Below, piece by piece: positions 1 to 7,781 of a stretch of DNA of 64,000 bases (positions are counted from its first letter, which is position 1; each line of letters begins with the position of its first letter). The DNA lies in assembly GCF_023656565.1 (NCBI RefSeq), contig NZ_JAMOKG010000002.1:1432030-1496029 (forward strand). Direction: 5' to 3'. Made by a program: the position numbers and the translations under genes. Source of the stretch: Flavobacterium tyrosinilyticum (GTDB lineage Bacteria; Bacteroidota; Bacteroidia; Flavobacteriales; Flavobacteriaceae). The notes under the pieces are model-generated. The model worked only from the letters and a program-made list of their open reading frames with translations, had not been told where the DNA came from and did not search any database.

Positions 1-523
1 TTTTTTCCAAAATTGCCTCAAAATCGTACTTATTTTTCCATTTTTGCTCGGAAGTTTCATGCTGAATTGCATTAATTCGCAATTTAAAATCGTTAAAAAT
101 TCCGTTTGAAACAATAAAATTTACTGCTTGCTCAAAAGAATTAAGAATGCTTTTGTAAAATAATTCCTGCTTAATCAAGTTTTGCGAAGAAAACGTTTGC
201 GCAATTTCGATATTGTAAAGCATGATATCTGCAACAATATAAGAATCTACTCCAAGCATCATAAAATGCTTAATTAATTTTTGAGCAACCGATCTTCGCA
301 TTTTGGCTTTTGGGCGCCATTTTGCTCCAGGCTTTTTAATAGGGAAATATTCGTGCGAGATTTTGACTTTTGCATCCTGAAGCAATTTGTCTTCTTTTGG
401 GTTGAAAACAAAGTCATAATACACTTTTACAGGAGCAAATTTCTCGTACAATTCTATCAATTGTTCTTCGAGTTGTTCTTTCGTTAATTCGCCTAAATAT
501 TTTTTTAAATCTCTTTTACTCAT
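1..523 (-). CDS. DUF6155-like protein, 3' end outside window
   Basis: Reading the minus strand from the ATG at 521-523 gives an open frame of about 174 codons that runs off the left edge without a stop. It begins MSKRDLKKYLGELTKEQLEE and contains YYDFVFNPKEDKLLQDAK, a basic stretch KKPGAKWRPKAKMRRSVAQK, and a helical remainder (MMLGVDSYIVADIMLYNIEIAQ). The N-terminus resembles the DUF6155 family of Bacteroidota as I remember it; function is unknown. There is no signal peptide, so it is probably cytoplasmic. It is divergent from the DUF3817 gene at 665. The plus-strand frame at 281-487 is its shadow. Confidence 0.72.
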   Translation of the reverse strand, partial: MSKRDLKKYLGELTKEQLEEQLIELYEKFAPVKVYYDFVFNPKEDKLLQDAKVKISHEYFPIKKPGAKWRPKAKMRRSVAQKLIKHFMMLGVDSYIVADIMLYNIEIAQTFSSQNLIKQELFYKSILNSFEQAVNFIVSNGIFNDFKLRINAIQHETSEQKWKNKYDFEAILEK

Positions 524-664
524 ACAGTAAAGATAATTTCCAAATTCTTAAATTCCAAATTCGAATTTTAAGGCAATTGAACTTATTAAATTTTGAGTTT
601 TTTAAATCCTAAAATCAATCCAGAATCCTTAATTTTGCTGGCATAAAACTTAAAAAATATATAC

Positions 665-958
665 ATGCTCAAGATTTTCAAAATTACTGCCATTTTAGAG
701 GGAATCTCTTATTTAGTATTATTTGCTAATATGTTGATTATCAAAAATAATAATCCTGAACTTTACCATACATTATTACGTCCGTTAGGAATGACACACG
801 GTGTTCTATTTATAGGATACATTCTTTTAGCCTTTTTATTGAAAAAATCAATGAATTGGGACTTAAAAACATTTGCAATCATTCTAGTTGCTTCTCTTAT
901 TCCGTTTGGAACTTTTTACATCGAGAAAAAATATTTAGAAACTAAAGCAAATGCATAA
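665..958 (+). CDS. DUF3817 family integral membrane protein
   Basis: A 97-residue hydrophobic protein. Membrane segments are visible at about residues 5-25 (ITAILEGISYLVLFANMLI), 44-62 (MTHGVLFIGYILLAFLL) and 70-86. The ILEGISYLVL start and the RPLGMTHG motif are typical of the DUF3817 (YdzA-like) family of small inner-membrane proteins, whose function is unknown. Its last 8 nt overlap the start of the downstream MscS gene, so the two are almost certainly co-transcribed and perhaps translationally coupled. No partner function can be deduced beyond a possible link to the channel. Confidence 0.82.
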   Translation: MLKIFKITAILEGISYLVLFANMLIIKNNNPELYHTLLRPLGMTHGVLFIGYILLAFLLKKSMNWDLKTFAIILVASLIPFGTFYIEKKYLETKANA

Positions 959-2198
959 GCTTTTGGAGAAAATATTTAATTTTTTATATCCTGTTTTTAG
1001 AGATTGGGGAATGAGTCGCAATGTGGCGTCTTATACCAGTCTGATCTTTAACATCGCTATTTTAATAGCACTGGCTTACGTAATTTATTACGCGGCCAAA
1101 TTTCTTTTGGTCACTTTGACTGCTGTTTTTGCACAACGTACCAAAACCAAGTTTGACGATTATTTAATTCAAAACAAAACAACAAGATATACCGCTTATT
1201 TAATTCCGTTTTTCTTTATCTATAAAGCCGTTCCTGTTATTTTAGATAAATATGAATATTGGGAATCGATTTTCGGAAAAATTGTCGGAATCTATATTGT
1301 ATTGCTCGGATTATGGATTGTTCGAACTGTTTTTAATTCGTTACGCGATTACTTAAAACAAAAACCTGAATATAGCGATAAACCAATCGACAGCTTTGTT
1401 CAGGTTATTATGATTGTGCTTTGGATTTTTGGGGTTGCCATGATCATTTCGACTTTATTCGGAATTAAGAAAGGCGAATTATTAACCATTTTAGGAACAC
1501 TTTCGGCCATTATCATCTTAATTTTTAGAGATACAATTCTAGGATTTGTTTCGAGTGTTCAGGTTGCGATAAACGACATGGTTCGTATTGGTGACTGGAT
1601 TACAATGGATAAATTTGGTGCCGACGGAGACGTAATCGAAATCAATTTGACAACGGTAAAAGTTCGAAATTTCGACAATACCATCACCACAATTCCAACG
1701 TATGCATTAAGTTCAGATTCGTTTCAGAACTGGCGCGGAATGCAGAAATCTGATGGAAGGCGTATCAAAAGACATGTTTTAATAAAAAGCAGTACGATCC
1801 GTTTTTTGAATGATGAAGATTTGCATCAGCTAAAAAAAGTACAACTGATAACCTCTTATATAGATAGCCGTCAAGCGGAAATTGACAAATACAATGATCT
1901 TAGAGGAATTGATAAAACGCTTTCGCTAAATGGCCGAAATATGACCAATTTAGGTTTGTTTAGAAAATACATCATGCAATATTTAAATGATCATCCAGGA
2001 TTGAACAAAAATATGCATATCATGTGCCGACAATTACAGTCAACAGCACATGGAGTTCCTTTAGAAATTTATGTGTTTTCTAGCGATAAACGTTGGGCAA
2101 ATTACGAATACATCATGGCTGATATTTTCGATCATGTTATGGCTTCGGTAAGATATTTTGATCTTGAAATTTTTGAATTGCCTTCTACTTTAAGTTAG
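951..2198 (+). CDS. MscS-family mechanosensitive ion channel (YbdG-like)
   Basis: This 415-residue inner-membrane channel is expected to open under membrane tension and release solutes on hypo-osmotic shock. About five membrane helices occur before residue 205, the last being the pore helix (LLTILGTLSAIIILIFRDTI, about 178-197). The MscS beta domain follows (VRIGDWI, FGADGDVIEINLTTVKVRNFDN, TIPTYALSSDSFQNWRGM), then a cytoplasmic domain with an insertion around 270-330. The length and the insertion resemble E. coli YbdG rather than the short MscS. The start overlaps the DUF3817 gene by 8 nt. A large inverted repeat lies just downstream and may end transcription. Confidence 0.93.
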   Translation: MHKLLEKIFNFLYPVFRDWGMSRNVASYTSLIFNIAILIALAYVIYYAAKFLLVTLTAVFAQRTKTKFDDYLIQNKTTRYTAYLIPFFFIYKAVPVILDKYEYWESIFGKIVGIYIVLLGLWIVRTVFNSLRDYLKQKPEYSDKPIDSFVQVIMIVLWIFGVAMIISTLFGIKKGELLTILGTLSAIIILIFRDTILGFVSSVQVAINDMVRIGDWITMDKFGADGDVIEINLTTVKVRNFDNTITTIPTYALSSDSFQNWRGMQKSDGRRIKRHVLIKSSTIRFLNDEDLHQLKKVQLITSYIDSRQAEIDKYNDLRGIDKTLSLNGRNMTNLGLFRKYIMQYLNDHPGLNKNMHIMCRQLQSTAHGVPLEIYVFSSDKRWANYEYIMADIFDHVMASVRYFDLEIFELPSTLS

Positions 2199-2200
2199 TT

Positions 2201-2410
2201 TTTGTTTCAAGTTTCAAGTTTCAGGTTGAAGTGGATTGTGTATATTTAAACGCAAAGCACGCAAGTTTTTTTTTAATATTAGACTTAATAAAAACGCGAA
2301 GTTCGCAAAGCTTTGTGTTAAAACTTTGCGAACCTTGCGTAAACCGTTGCGAACTTTGCGGTTAAATATACACATGCTATATCAACCTGAAACTTGAAAC
2401 TTGAAACAAA
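2201..2410. repeat. nested intergenic inverted repeat, about 210 bp
   Basis: The outer arms, 2201-2229 and 2382-2410, are a perfect 29-bp inverted repeat built from GTTTCAAGTTTCAGGTTGA words. Inside them GTGTATATTTAAACGCAAAG (from about 2237) pairs with CTTTGCGGTTAAATATACAC (to about 2373) with one mismatch. The centre holds more CGCAAAG/CTTTGCG words. The element fills the gap between two convergent genes. It may act as a bidirectional terminator or be a non-autonomous mobile repeat. The same words recur at 9181-9250 and near 54980-55010. Confidence 0.85.
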
Positions 2411-2414
2411 AAAA

Positions 2415-2834
2415 CTACTTCTCCTCTATCCTTTCAAACAGAAACTCAGGATTATGATACTCAATTGGAACTTCTGGGACGTAACACGGAAGATTAAAAT
2501 AAGTTCCTATTACCCCTTTTCCTAGATAAAGCTTTTCATCTTTCTTTAAAAGGGCTAATGGGACTCTTTTCCAGGCACCGCCAAACGAAATGTAATGATA
2601 ATCTCCTCGAAGCGTATCGCCTCTTAAATCTCCTCGTACATCGCCAGAATCTTTTCCGGTTCCATAATGACTAATTTCATAGCGTCCGTAAAAACGTTTA
2701 TCATTTATATGAATATCCAAAATAGCGGTGTCTTTATTGTTTACAGCACGATATAATTGATGATTGTATTTTTCTTTATCTTCTTTAGAATTGCAAGAAG
2801 CTAGTAATAAGCAGAGAAACAGAAAGAATCGCAT
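2415..2834 (-). CDS. hypothetical lipoprotein
   Basis: 139 residues. The N-terminus MRFFLFLCLLLASC is a lipoprotein signal with a lipobox ending at Cys14, so the mature protein should be lipid-anchored in the envelope. The rest is polar and likely beta-rich, with repeated short strands (KRFYGRYEISHYGTGKDSGD, RGDLRGDTLRGDYHYISFGG). I recognise no family or catalytic motif. It is convergent with the MscS gene and divergent from the gene at 2916. Confidence 0.7.
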   Translation of the reverse strand: MRFFLFLCLLLASCNSKEDKEKYNHQLYRAVNNKDTAILDIHINDKRFYGRYEISHYGTGKDSGDVRGDLRGDTLRGDYHYISFGGAWKRVPLALLKKDEKLYLGKGVIGTYFNLPCYVPEVPIEYHNPEFLFERIEEK

Positions 2835-2915
2835 AATTTATTTTTATAAAAACAAAAATAGGTTTTTACTATGGGATTATTTCTTTAACTTTAAGAAAAA
2901 CTTTAAGCAAATACC

Positions 2916-3323
2916 ATGGAAGATAGAGACACTTTTTTAAAAGAATTCAGAGGCGAAACTTTAGGAACCGTTAGTGCTCAATCTTCACCAGATGAGTTAT
3001 TTCAAAACCAAACAATCAGGCCGATTTTAAAACTCCAAAACGATTTGTTTATCGCAGTTTTTATTAATTATATAAATAAGAACAAGCGTGATTTTTATTC
3101 TTATTCGGTTGAGAAGAAACTACAAACTATTGAAAATTCAATTCAGAAAGATATTAAGTTCCGAAATTCTCTAAAAGGAATTGTAATGGGACTTTTTACG
3201 CTTGACGAATATGATACTTATATTCAAAATTCATCTAATTTAAATAAACGAATGATGAATTTATTGATTGAAAGATTGAAAAGTCAAGTGCAACTTTTTG
3301 AAGTGGAATCTGATTTGAAGTAA
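2916..3323 (+). CDS. conserved hypothetical protein
   Basis: A 135-residue soluble protein, largely helical, starting MEDRDTFLKEFRGETLGTVS and carrying LQNDLFIAVFINYINKNKRD and IQKDIKFRNSLKGIVMGLFT. There is no signal peptide or membrane helix, and I cannot assign a family. It is followed after 7 nt by another unknown gene, with which it probably forms an operon, and then by the Crp/Fnr gene at 3828. Confidence 0.65.
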   Translation: MEDRDTFLKEFRGETLGTVSAQSSPDELFQNQTIRPILKLQNDLFIAVFINYINKNKRDFYSYSVEKKLQTIENSIQKDIKFRNSLKGIVMGLFTLDEYDTYIQNSSNLNKRMMNLLIERLKSQVQLFEVESDLK

Positions 3324-3330
3324 TTTTTAG

Positions 3331-3798
3331 ATGGAAATAGAAATTATTGAAAAGCAGAATCAAAGCCTATTTGTTTATAAAGAAGGTGGATTATTGTTTT
3401 ATTCCACAGTAAAATTTAATTGGATTAGTAGAATTATAAAAATATACAATCCTTATGATGTATTAGCTTTAGAGTTAAAATATGGTTCTTTTTTTCAGAA
3501 ATCAACTTATTTAATTCTTCATCAGAATAAGTTCATGACAAAGTTAATATCAGATATAGATAGCAAAATTTTGATTTTTGATAACAATAAACGCTTACTT
3601 ACTAAATCAGCACATTTTTTCTCTCTAAGTCATAATTTTAATTACTTTTTTGAAGGAAAAATAATTGCTCAGGTAAAGCAAAATATATTCAGTATTCAAA
3701 CCAAATATTTATTAAATGTAAATGATGAAAATTTAGAGCTTTTGGATCAAATAATTTTTCATCTTTTATCAATTAAGACTGGGTATTCGGTTGATTAA
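3331..3798 (+). CDS. hypothetical protein
   Basis: 155 residues, AT-rich codons, no signal peptide. The pattern is mostly alternating hydrophobic strands (QSLFVYKEGGLLFYSTVKF, IIKIYNPYDVLALELKYGSF, HFFSLSHNFNYFFEGKIIA), which suggests an antiparallel beta fold, possibly LURP-one/Tubby-like, but no diagnostic motif is visible. It lies 7 nt after the previous gene and 29 nt before the Crp/Fnr gene, so all three may share a transcript. Confidence 0.55.
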   Translation: MEIEIIEKQNQSLFVYKEGGLLFYSTVKFNWISRIIKIYNPYDVLALELKYGSFFQKSTYLILHQNKFMTKLISDIDSKILIFDNNKRLLTKSAHFFSLSHNFNYFFEGKIIAQVKQNIFSIQTKYLLNVNDENLELLDQIIFHLLSIKTGYSVD

Positions 3799-3827
3799 AT
3801 ACTTTATAATTAAAATATTTATTTACG

Positions 3828-4403
3828 ATGTTCAACCAATTCCGAAACAAGTTCCCTTTAACAGAAGAAAAATGGAACGAATACGTCGGTTATTTTAATC
3901 GAATTGAAGTTTCTGCTAAAACAACGCTTTTAGAAGAAGGTGAAATCTCAAAAAAGCTTTTTATAATTGAGAAAGGCTGTATAAGAGTTTGGTTTAATAA
4001 TAACGGAAAAGATCTGACTTCACAGTTCTTTTTTGAAAATCAAAGCGTGGCTTCGATCGAAAGTTTTATGAAGAAGTTTCCAAGTCCAGTTGTAGTTGAA
4101 ACAATTGAACCTTCTGTTTTATGGTGGATTCACAAAGAAAATCTTGATATTATAATTGAAGAAATCAAAGAAAATCCAGAGTTGAGAGATCGTTTGATTG
4201 ATATGCTTTTTCAAAGAACTTTCGACTATATGAAACACTTTTTTTCTTTCATAAAAGATTCTCCTGCTCAGCGTTATCTTAGTTTAATTCAAGAAAAACC
4301 TCAAATTGTTCAAAGAGTTCCGCAACATTATATTGCATCTTATTTAGGTATTAGTACGGTTCATTTAAGTAGAATTAAAAGTAAATTGCTTCAAAATAAA
4401 TAG
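3828..4403 (+). CDS. Crp/Fnr family transcriptional regulator
   Basis: 191 residues. An N-terminal cyclic-nucleotide-binding-type beta barrel (about 20-120, EEGEISKKLFIIEKGCIRVWF) and long dimerisation helix precede a C-terminal helix-turn-helix (about 155-190, VPQHYIASYLGISTVHLSRI). There is no four-cysteine Fnr cluster motif, and residues for cAMP binding are not clearly conserved, so the effector is unknown. It sits 77 nt upstream of an MDR oxidoreductase whose promoter carries a 16-bp palindrome, the likely target. This pairing mirrors the regulator at 22169-22738. Confidence 0.9.
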   Translation: MFNQFRNKFPLTEEKWNEYVGYFNRIEVSAKTTLLEEGEISKKLFIIEKGCIRVWFNNNGKDLTSQFFFENQSVASIESFMKKFPSPVVVETIEPSVLWWIHKENLDIIIEEIKENPELRDRLIDMLFQRTFDYMKHFFSFIKDSPAQRYLSLIQEKPQIVQRVPQHYIASYLGISTVHLSRIKSKLLQNK

Positions 4404-4415
4404 CCTTTTTCATTT

Positions 4416-4431
4416 GATAACAAATGTTATC
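4416..4431 (+). promoter_or_regulatory. candidate Crp/Fnr operator upstream of MDR gene
   Basis: GATAACAAATGTTATC: perfect 7-bp arms with a 2-nt centre. It ends exactly 21 nt before a consensus -7 box at 4453. That is the same spacing as for the TTTGCC..GGCAAA palindromes at 22145 and 22772. Its centre is about 42 bp upstream of the predicted transcription start, a class II activator position. Confidence 0.6.
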
Positions 4432-4452
4432 GTCTACCCATAAACGGCTTTC

Positions 4453-4460
4453 TAATTTTG
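4453..4460 (+). promoter_or_regulatory. -7 promoter box of the MDR gene
   Basis: TAATTTTG matches the Bacteroidota TAnnTTTG -7 consensus. Transcription would start near 4466, giving a leader of about 15 nt before the ATG at 4481. No clear -33 TTTG is visible, in keeping with dependence on an activator bound at 4416-4431. Confidence 0.65.
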
Positions 4461-4480
4461 CTTCATAAAATTTAATAATT

Positions 4481-5452
4481 ATGAAAGCAGCAGTAGTTTA
4501 TACAAAAGGCGAATTGCCAAAATGTGCAGAGTTTCTGGAGCCAATTGCATCAAATGAAAATGAAACTTTGGTTTCGATAAAAGCCGTAGCCATTACAAAT
4601 CTGGATAAAGGCATTGCAAGCGGAGATCATTATTCTTCGGAAAAAGAAAATCAAAACGGATTTATAGTCGGAAGTGACGGAATTGGAGTTCTAGAAAACG
4701 GAACAAGAGTTTATGCCCGCGGAATCTCAGGAACAATCGCCGAAAAAGCTTTAGTAGAGAAAAACCGAATGGTGGTTTTACCAGACGGAATTAATGATGC
4801 CACGGCCGCAGCGATGCCAAATGCAGTTGCAGGTTCGGCAATGGCACTTCGTTTTAGAGCAGCAATAAAACCTGGAGAAACTGTTTTGATAAATGGAGCG
4901 ACTGGTTTTACAGGACAAATGGCAGTTCAAATTGCAAAACATTATGGAGCCAAAAGGATAATCGTTACAGGAAGAAATGAAAAAACGCTTGAAAGCCTTT
5001 TAGAATTAGGTGCCGATGAAATTGTTTCCCTAAAACAAGAGGACGAATCTTTTGTTTCTCAGTTAAAAGAAATCCATAAAAATACTCCAATTGATATTGT
5101 AATTGACTATTTATGGGGACATTCGGCAGAACTTATTCTTTCCGTTTTAAAAGGAAATGGAAACTTTACACATAAAACGAGATATGTTTCTGTAGGCTCA
5201 ATGTCTGGAGATACTATTCAATTATCTGCACAGATTTTACGCAGCGTTGATCTTCAGTTATCCGGTTCCGGATTAGGAAGCTGGACAAAAGAAGAAGTCA
5301 AATTGCTGTTTTCTGAAATACTTCCCGAAATGTTTCTTTTGGCTTCAAAAAATATACTAAAAGTAAATATTGAAACCGTTCATTTATCGGATATTGAAAA
5401 AATGTGGAATGCAGAAGTTAGTGATGGAAAACGCTTGGTTGTGGTAATTTAA
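4481..5452 (+). CDS. zinc-less MDR family NAD(P)-dependent oxidoreductase
   Basis: A 323-residue medium-chain dehydrogenase/reductase. The N-terminal GroES-like domain covers about 1-125. The nucleotide-binding Rossmann domain has VLINGATGFTGQMAVQIAKHYGAK at about 134-158 and a TGRN end to the second strand, which suggests NADPH. Catalytic-zinc ligands are absent, placing it with quinone oxidoreductase-like members. The substrate is unknown. It probably answers to the adjacent Crp/Fnr regulator through the palindrome at 4416-4431, which would fit a reactive-electrophile or redox response. Confidence 0.85.
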   Translation: MKAAVVYTKGELPKCAEFLEPIASNENETLVSIKAVAITNLDKGIASGDHYSSEKENQNGFIVGSDGIGVLENGTRVYARGISGTIAEKALVEKNRMVVLPDGINDATAAAMPNAVAGSAMALRFRAAIKPGETVLINGATGFTGQMAVQIAKHYGAKRIIVTGRNEKTLESLLELGADEIVSLKQEDESFVSQLKEIHKNTPIDIVIDYLWGHSAELILSVLKGNGNFTHKTRYVSVGSMSGDTIQLSAQILRSVDLQLSGSGLGSWTKEEVKLLFSEILPEMFLLASKNILKVNIETVHLSDIEKMWNAEVSDGKRLVVVI

Positions 5453-5460
5453 TATTTTTG

Positions 5461-5600
5461 AACACATAGAAACATAGGATTCTTATTTTTTAAAAAGAGA
5501 ACCAGAAAGAAACTAGTTTCTAACACAGAGGCATAGCTATGTGTATTTAAATTAGTGAAACGCCTTTTATAGATTCCAAGAGGCTATGTTTCTATGTGTT
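5461..5600. repeat. intergenic inverted repeat (CACATAGAAACATAG family)
   Basis: AACACATAGAAACATAG (5461-5477) and CTATGTTTCTATGTGTT (5584-5600) form a perfect 17-bp inverted repeat. The inside holds a further palindrome CATAGCTATG near 5534 and related words (AACACAGAGG). It lies between two convergent genes. A diverged relative is at 11487-11579. Confidence 0.8.
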
Positions 5601-5614
5601 TATTTTTTTATGGT

Positions 5615-7591
5615 TTAGTATTCTAACAACTCTTTCAAAGCTTCCTCAAATCTGTTTCTTGGTAAAAACTGATCTTCAAGTGCTTTTGTAAACGGAATTG
5701 GAGAGTCTAAACTTGCTACACGTTTTACAGGGGCGTCAAGATATTCGAAGCAATTTTCCATAATTAAAGCCGAAATATCACTTGCGATTCCGCCAAACAT
5801 AGTGTCTTCTTGGTAGATTATAGCTTTTCCTGTCTTTTTTACCGAAGCAAAAATGGTTTCAGTGTCTAAAGGCTGTAAAGTTCTTAAATCAATTAAATCG
5901 GCATCAATTTCTGGATGTTTTGCTAAAGTGTCTAAAGCCCAATGAACAGGTGCTCCAAACGAAATAATGGTAACCGAATTCCCTTCTTTAACCAACGCCG
6001 CTTTACCTAAAGGAATAGTGTAATAGTCTGTTGGAACATCTTGATAAATACTTCTGTATAATAATTTATGTTCAAAGAATAAAACGGGATTCGGGTCATT
6101 AATAGAGGTGTTTAGAAGTCCTTTTGCATCATAAGGAAATGCAGGATAAACAACTTTTAAACCTGGAGTTTTGGTAAACCAAGCTTCATTGGTCTGCGAA
6201 TGAAATGGTCCTGCCTGAGTTCCTCCGCCGCAAGGCATACGAACAACAACATCGGCATTTTCGCCCCAACGATAATGAGATTTGGCCAATAAATTTACAA
6301 TTGGATTAAATCCAGTTGAAACAAAATCTGCAAACTGCATTTCTACAATTGCTTTATATCCGTTGATTGATAATCCCATTCCTGTCGAAACAATGGCACT
6401 TTCGCAAATTGGCGTATTTCGTATTCTATCTTTCCCAAAAGCATCAACAAAACCATCTGTAATTTTAAAGGCTCCACCATATTCGGCGATATCCTGCCCC
6501 ATAATAACTAAGTTTTTATGACGCCACATAGATTGCTCCAAACTGTTTCGTATGGCATCTATAAAACGAATATTTGTTGAATCAGAATTATGTGTATATT
6601 CTTCATATTGAAATGGTTTATAGACATCATCTAATTCCCCACTGTAAGTTGGTTCGATTTCAGGTTCAGCATTTGCCATCGCCCAATTTTCATCAATTTC
6701 TTTTTTTATTTCAGCGTGAAATTGTTCGTCTTGTTCTGCAGTTAAAATTCCGTTTTCCGTTAGATATTTTCTGTAATTGGTAACAGGATCTCTCAGTTCC
6801 CATTGATCCATTAATTCCTGAGGAACGTATTTTGTGCCACTCGCCTCTTCGTGCCCGCGCATTCTAAATGTTTTAAATTCTAATAAAATAGGACGCGGAT
6901 TTTCCTGCATTTCCTTTTTTAGCTGAGACAATTTATTATAAACTTCAACAATATTATTTCCGTCAATAATCCAGCTTTCAATTCCGTAACCAATTCCCTT
7001 ATCAGCAAGGTTTTCGCAAGCATATTGTTCGTTGGTTGGCGTTGAAAGTCCATAACCATTATTTTCAATAATAAACATTACAGGAAGTTTCCAAACCGCA
7101 GCAATATTTAAAGCCTCGTGAAAATCTCCTTCGCTTGTAGCGCCTTCTCCAGTAAAAACTGCTGTAATTTTTTTATTGTCTTGAAGTCTGTTCGCAAGCG
7201 CGATTCCGTCAGCAATTCCTAACTGCGGACCCAAATGCGAAATCATTCCAATAATATTGTATTCTTGCGTTCCAAAGTGAAAACTTCTGTCTCGTCCTTT
7301 GGTAAAACCATTTGCTTTTCCTTGCCATTGCGAGAATAAACGATGAAGTGGAATCTCTCTTGTTGTAAAAACACCAAGATTTCGGTGCATTGGAAGAATG
7401 TATTCGGACTGATCTAAAACGGCAGTTACTCCAACCGCAATGGCTTCTTGTCCTATTCCAGAAAACCATTTAGAGACTTTTCCTTGTCGTATCAGGATCA
7501 GCATCTTCTCCTCGATCAATCTTGGCTTTAATATCTTTTTATATAAATCTAATAACTCGGTGTTAGTAAGGTTTTGTCGGTAAAAAATCAT
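5615..7591 (-). CDS. 2-oxoacid dehydrogenase E1, fused alpha and beta subunits
   Basis: 658 residues that decarboxylate a 2-oxoacid with thiamine diphosphate and transfer the acyl group to lipoyl-E2. The alpha half (about 1-310) has the TPP motif GEGATSEGDFHEALN ending in ENNGYGLS, and the regulatory-loop-like MRGHEEASGTKY. The beta half (about 335-658) has MGQDIAEYGGAFKITDG, ICESAIVSTGMGLS, CGGGTQAGPFHSQTNEAWF and FEHKLLYR. Separate E1 subunits are commoner; here they are one chain. Sequence suggests the branched-chain type, but pyruvate or other substrates cannot be excluded. No E2 or E3 gene is adjacent. The plus-strand frames inside it are shadows. Confidence 0.9.
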   Translation of the reverse strand: MIFYRQNLTNTELLDLYKKILKPRLIEEKMLILIRQGKVSKWFSGIGQEAIAVGVTAVLDQSEYILPMHRNLGVFTTREIPLHRLFSQWQGKANGFTKGRDRSFHFGTQEYNIIGMISHLGPQLGIADGIALANRLQDNKKITAVFTGEGATSEGDFHEALNIAAVWKLPVMFIIENNGYGLSTPTNEQYACENLADKGIGYGIESWIIDGNNIVEVYNKLSQLKKEMQENPRPILLEFKTFRMRGHEEASGTKYVPQELMDQWELRDPVTNYRKYLTENGILTAEQDEQFHAEIKKEIDENWAMANAEPEIEPTYSGELDDVYKPFQYEEYTHNSDSTNIRFIDAIRNSLEQSMWRHKNLVIMGQDIAEYGGAFKITDGFVDAFGKDRIRNTPICESAIVSTGMGLSINGYKAIVEMQFADFVSTGFNPIVNLLAKSHYRWGENADVVVRMPCGGGTQAGPFHSQTNEAWFTKTPGLKVVYPAFPYDAKGLLNTSINDPNPVLFFEHKLLYRSIYQDVPTDYYTIPLGKAALVKEGNSVTIISFGAPVHWALDTLAKHPEIDADLIDLRTLQPLDTETIFASVKKTGKAIIYQEDTMFGGIASDISALIMENCFEYLDAPVKRVASLDSPIPFTKALEDQFLPRNRFEEALKELLEY

Positions 7592-7719
7592 GAAAATTTT
7601 TGTTTTTTAGTGTTTCAAATATAACAATTTGCGCCAATTTTATTGGATTATGCTGTAAAATTTTAATAAGAAATCTGCTTTTAATGCCTGAGCTTAAGAT
7701 TATTTTCTAAAATATTATC

Positions 7720-7754
7720 TACCTTTGTTAGCGAAAGGTGCTTATGACACCTTT
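7720..7754 (+). promoter_or_regulatory. -7 box and 5'-terminal hairpin before the dioxygenase gene
   Basis: TACCTTTG (7720-7727) fits the TAnnTTTG -7 box. The predicted transcript would begin near 7732. It would fold at once into a hairpin with perfect stem AAAGGTG (7734-7740) / CACCTTT (7748-7754), followed by a T-rich TTATCTTTT. This could protect the 5' end or act as an early attenuator. No -33 TTTG is evident. Confidence 0.5.
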
Positions 7755-7781
7755 TATCTTTTAAAATAAAAAATGTAAAGT

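Noticed and set aside
5615-7591. Three open frames inside the E1 gene (6282-6521 +, 6574-6783 +, 7209-7469 -)
   Set aside because: All lie wholly within the strongly conserved E1 coding region and show no family features.
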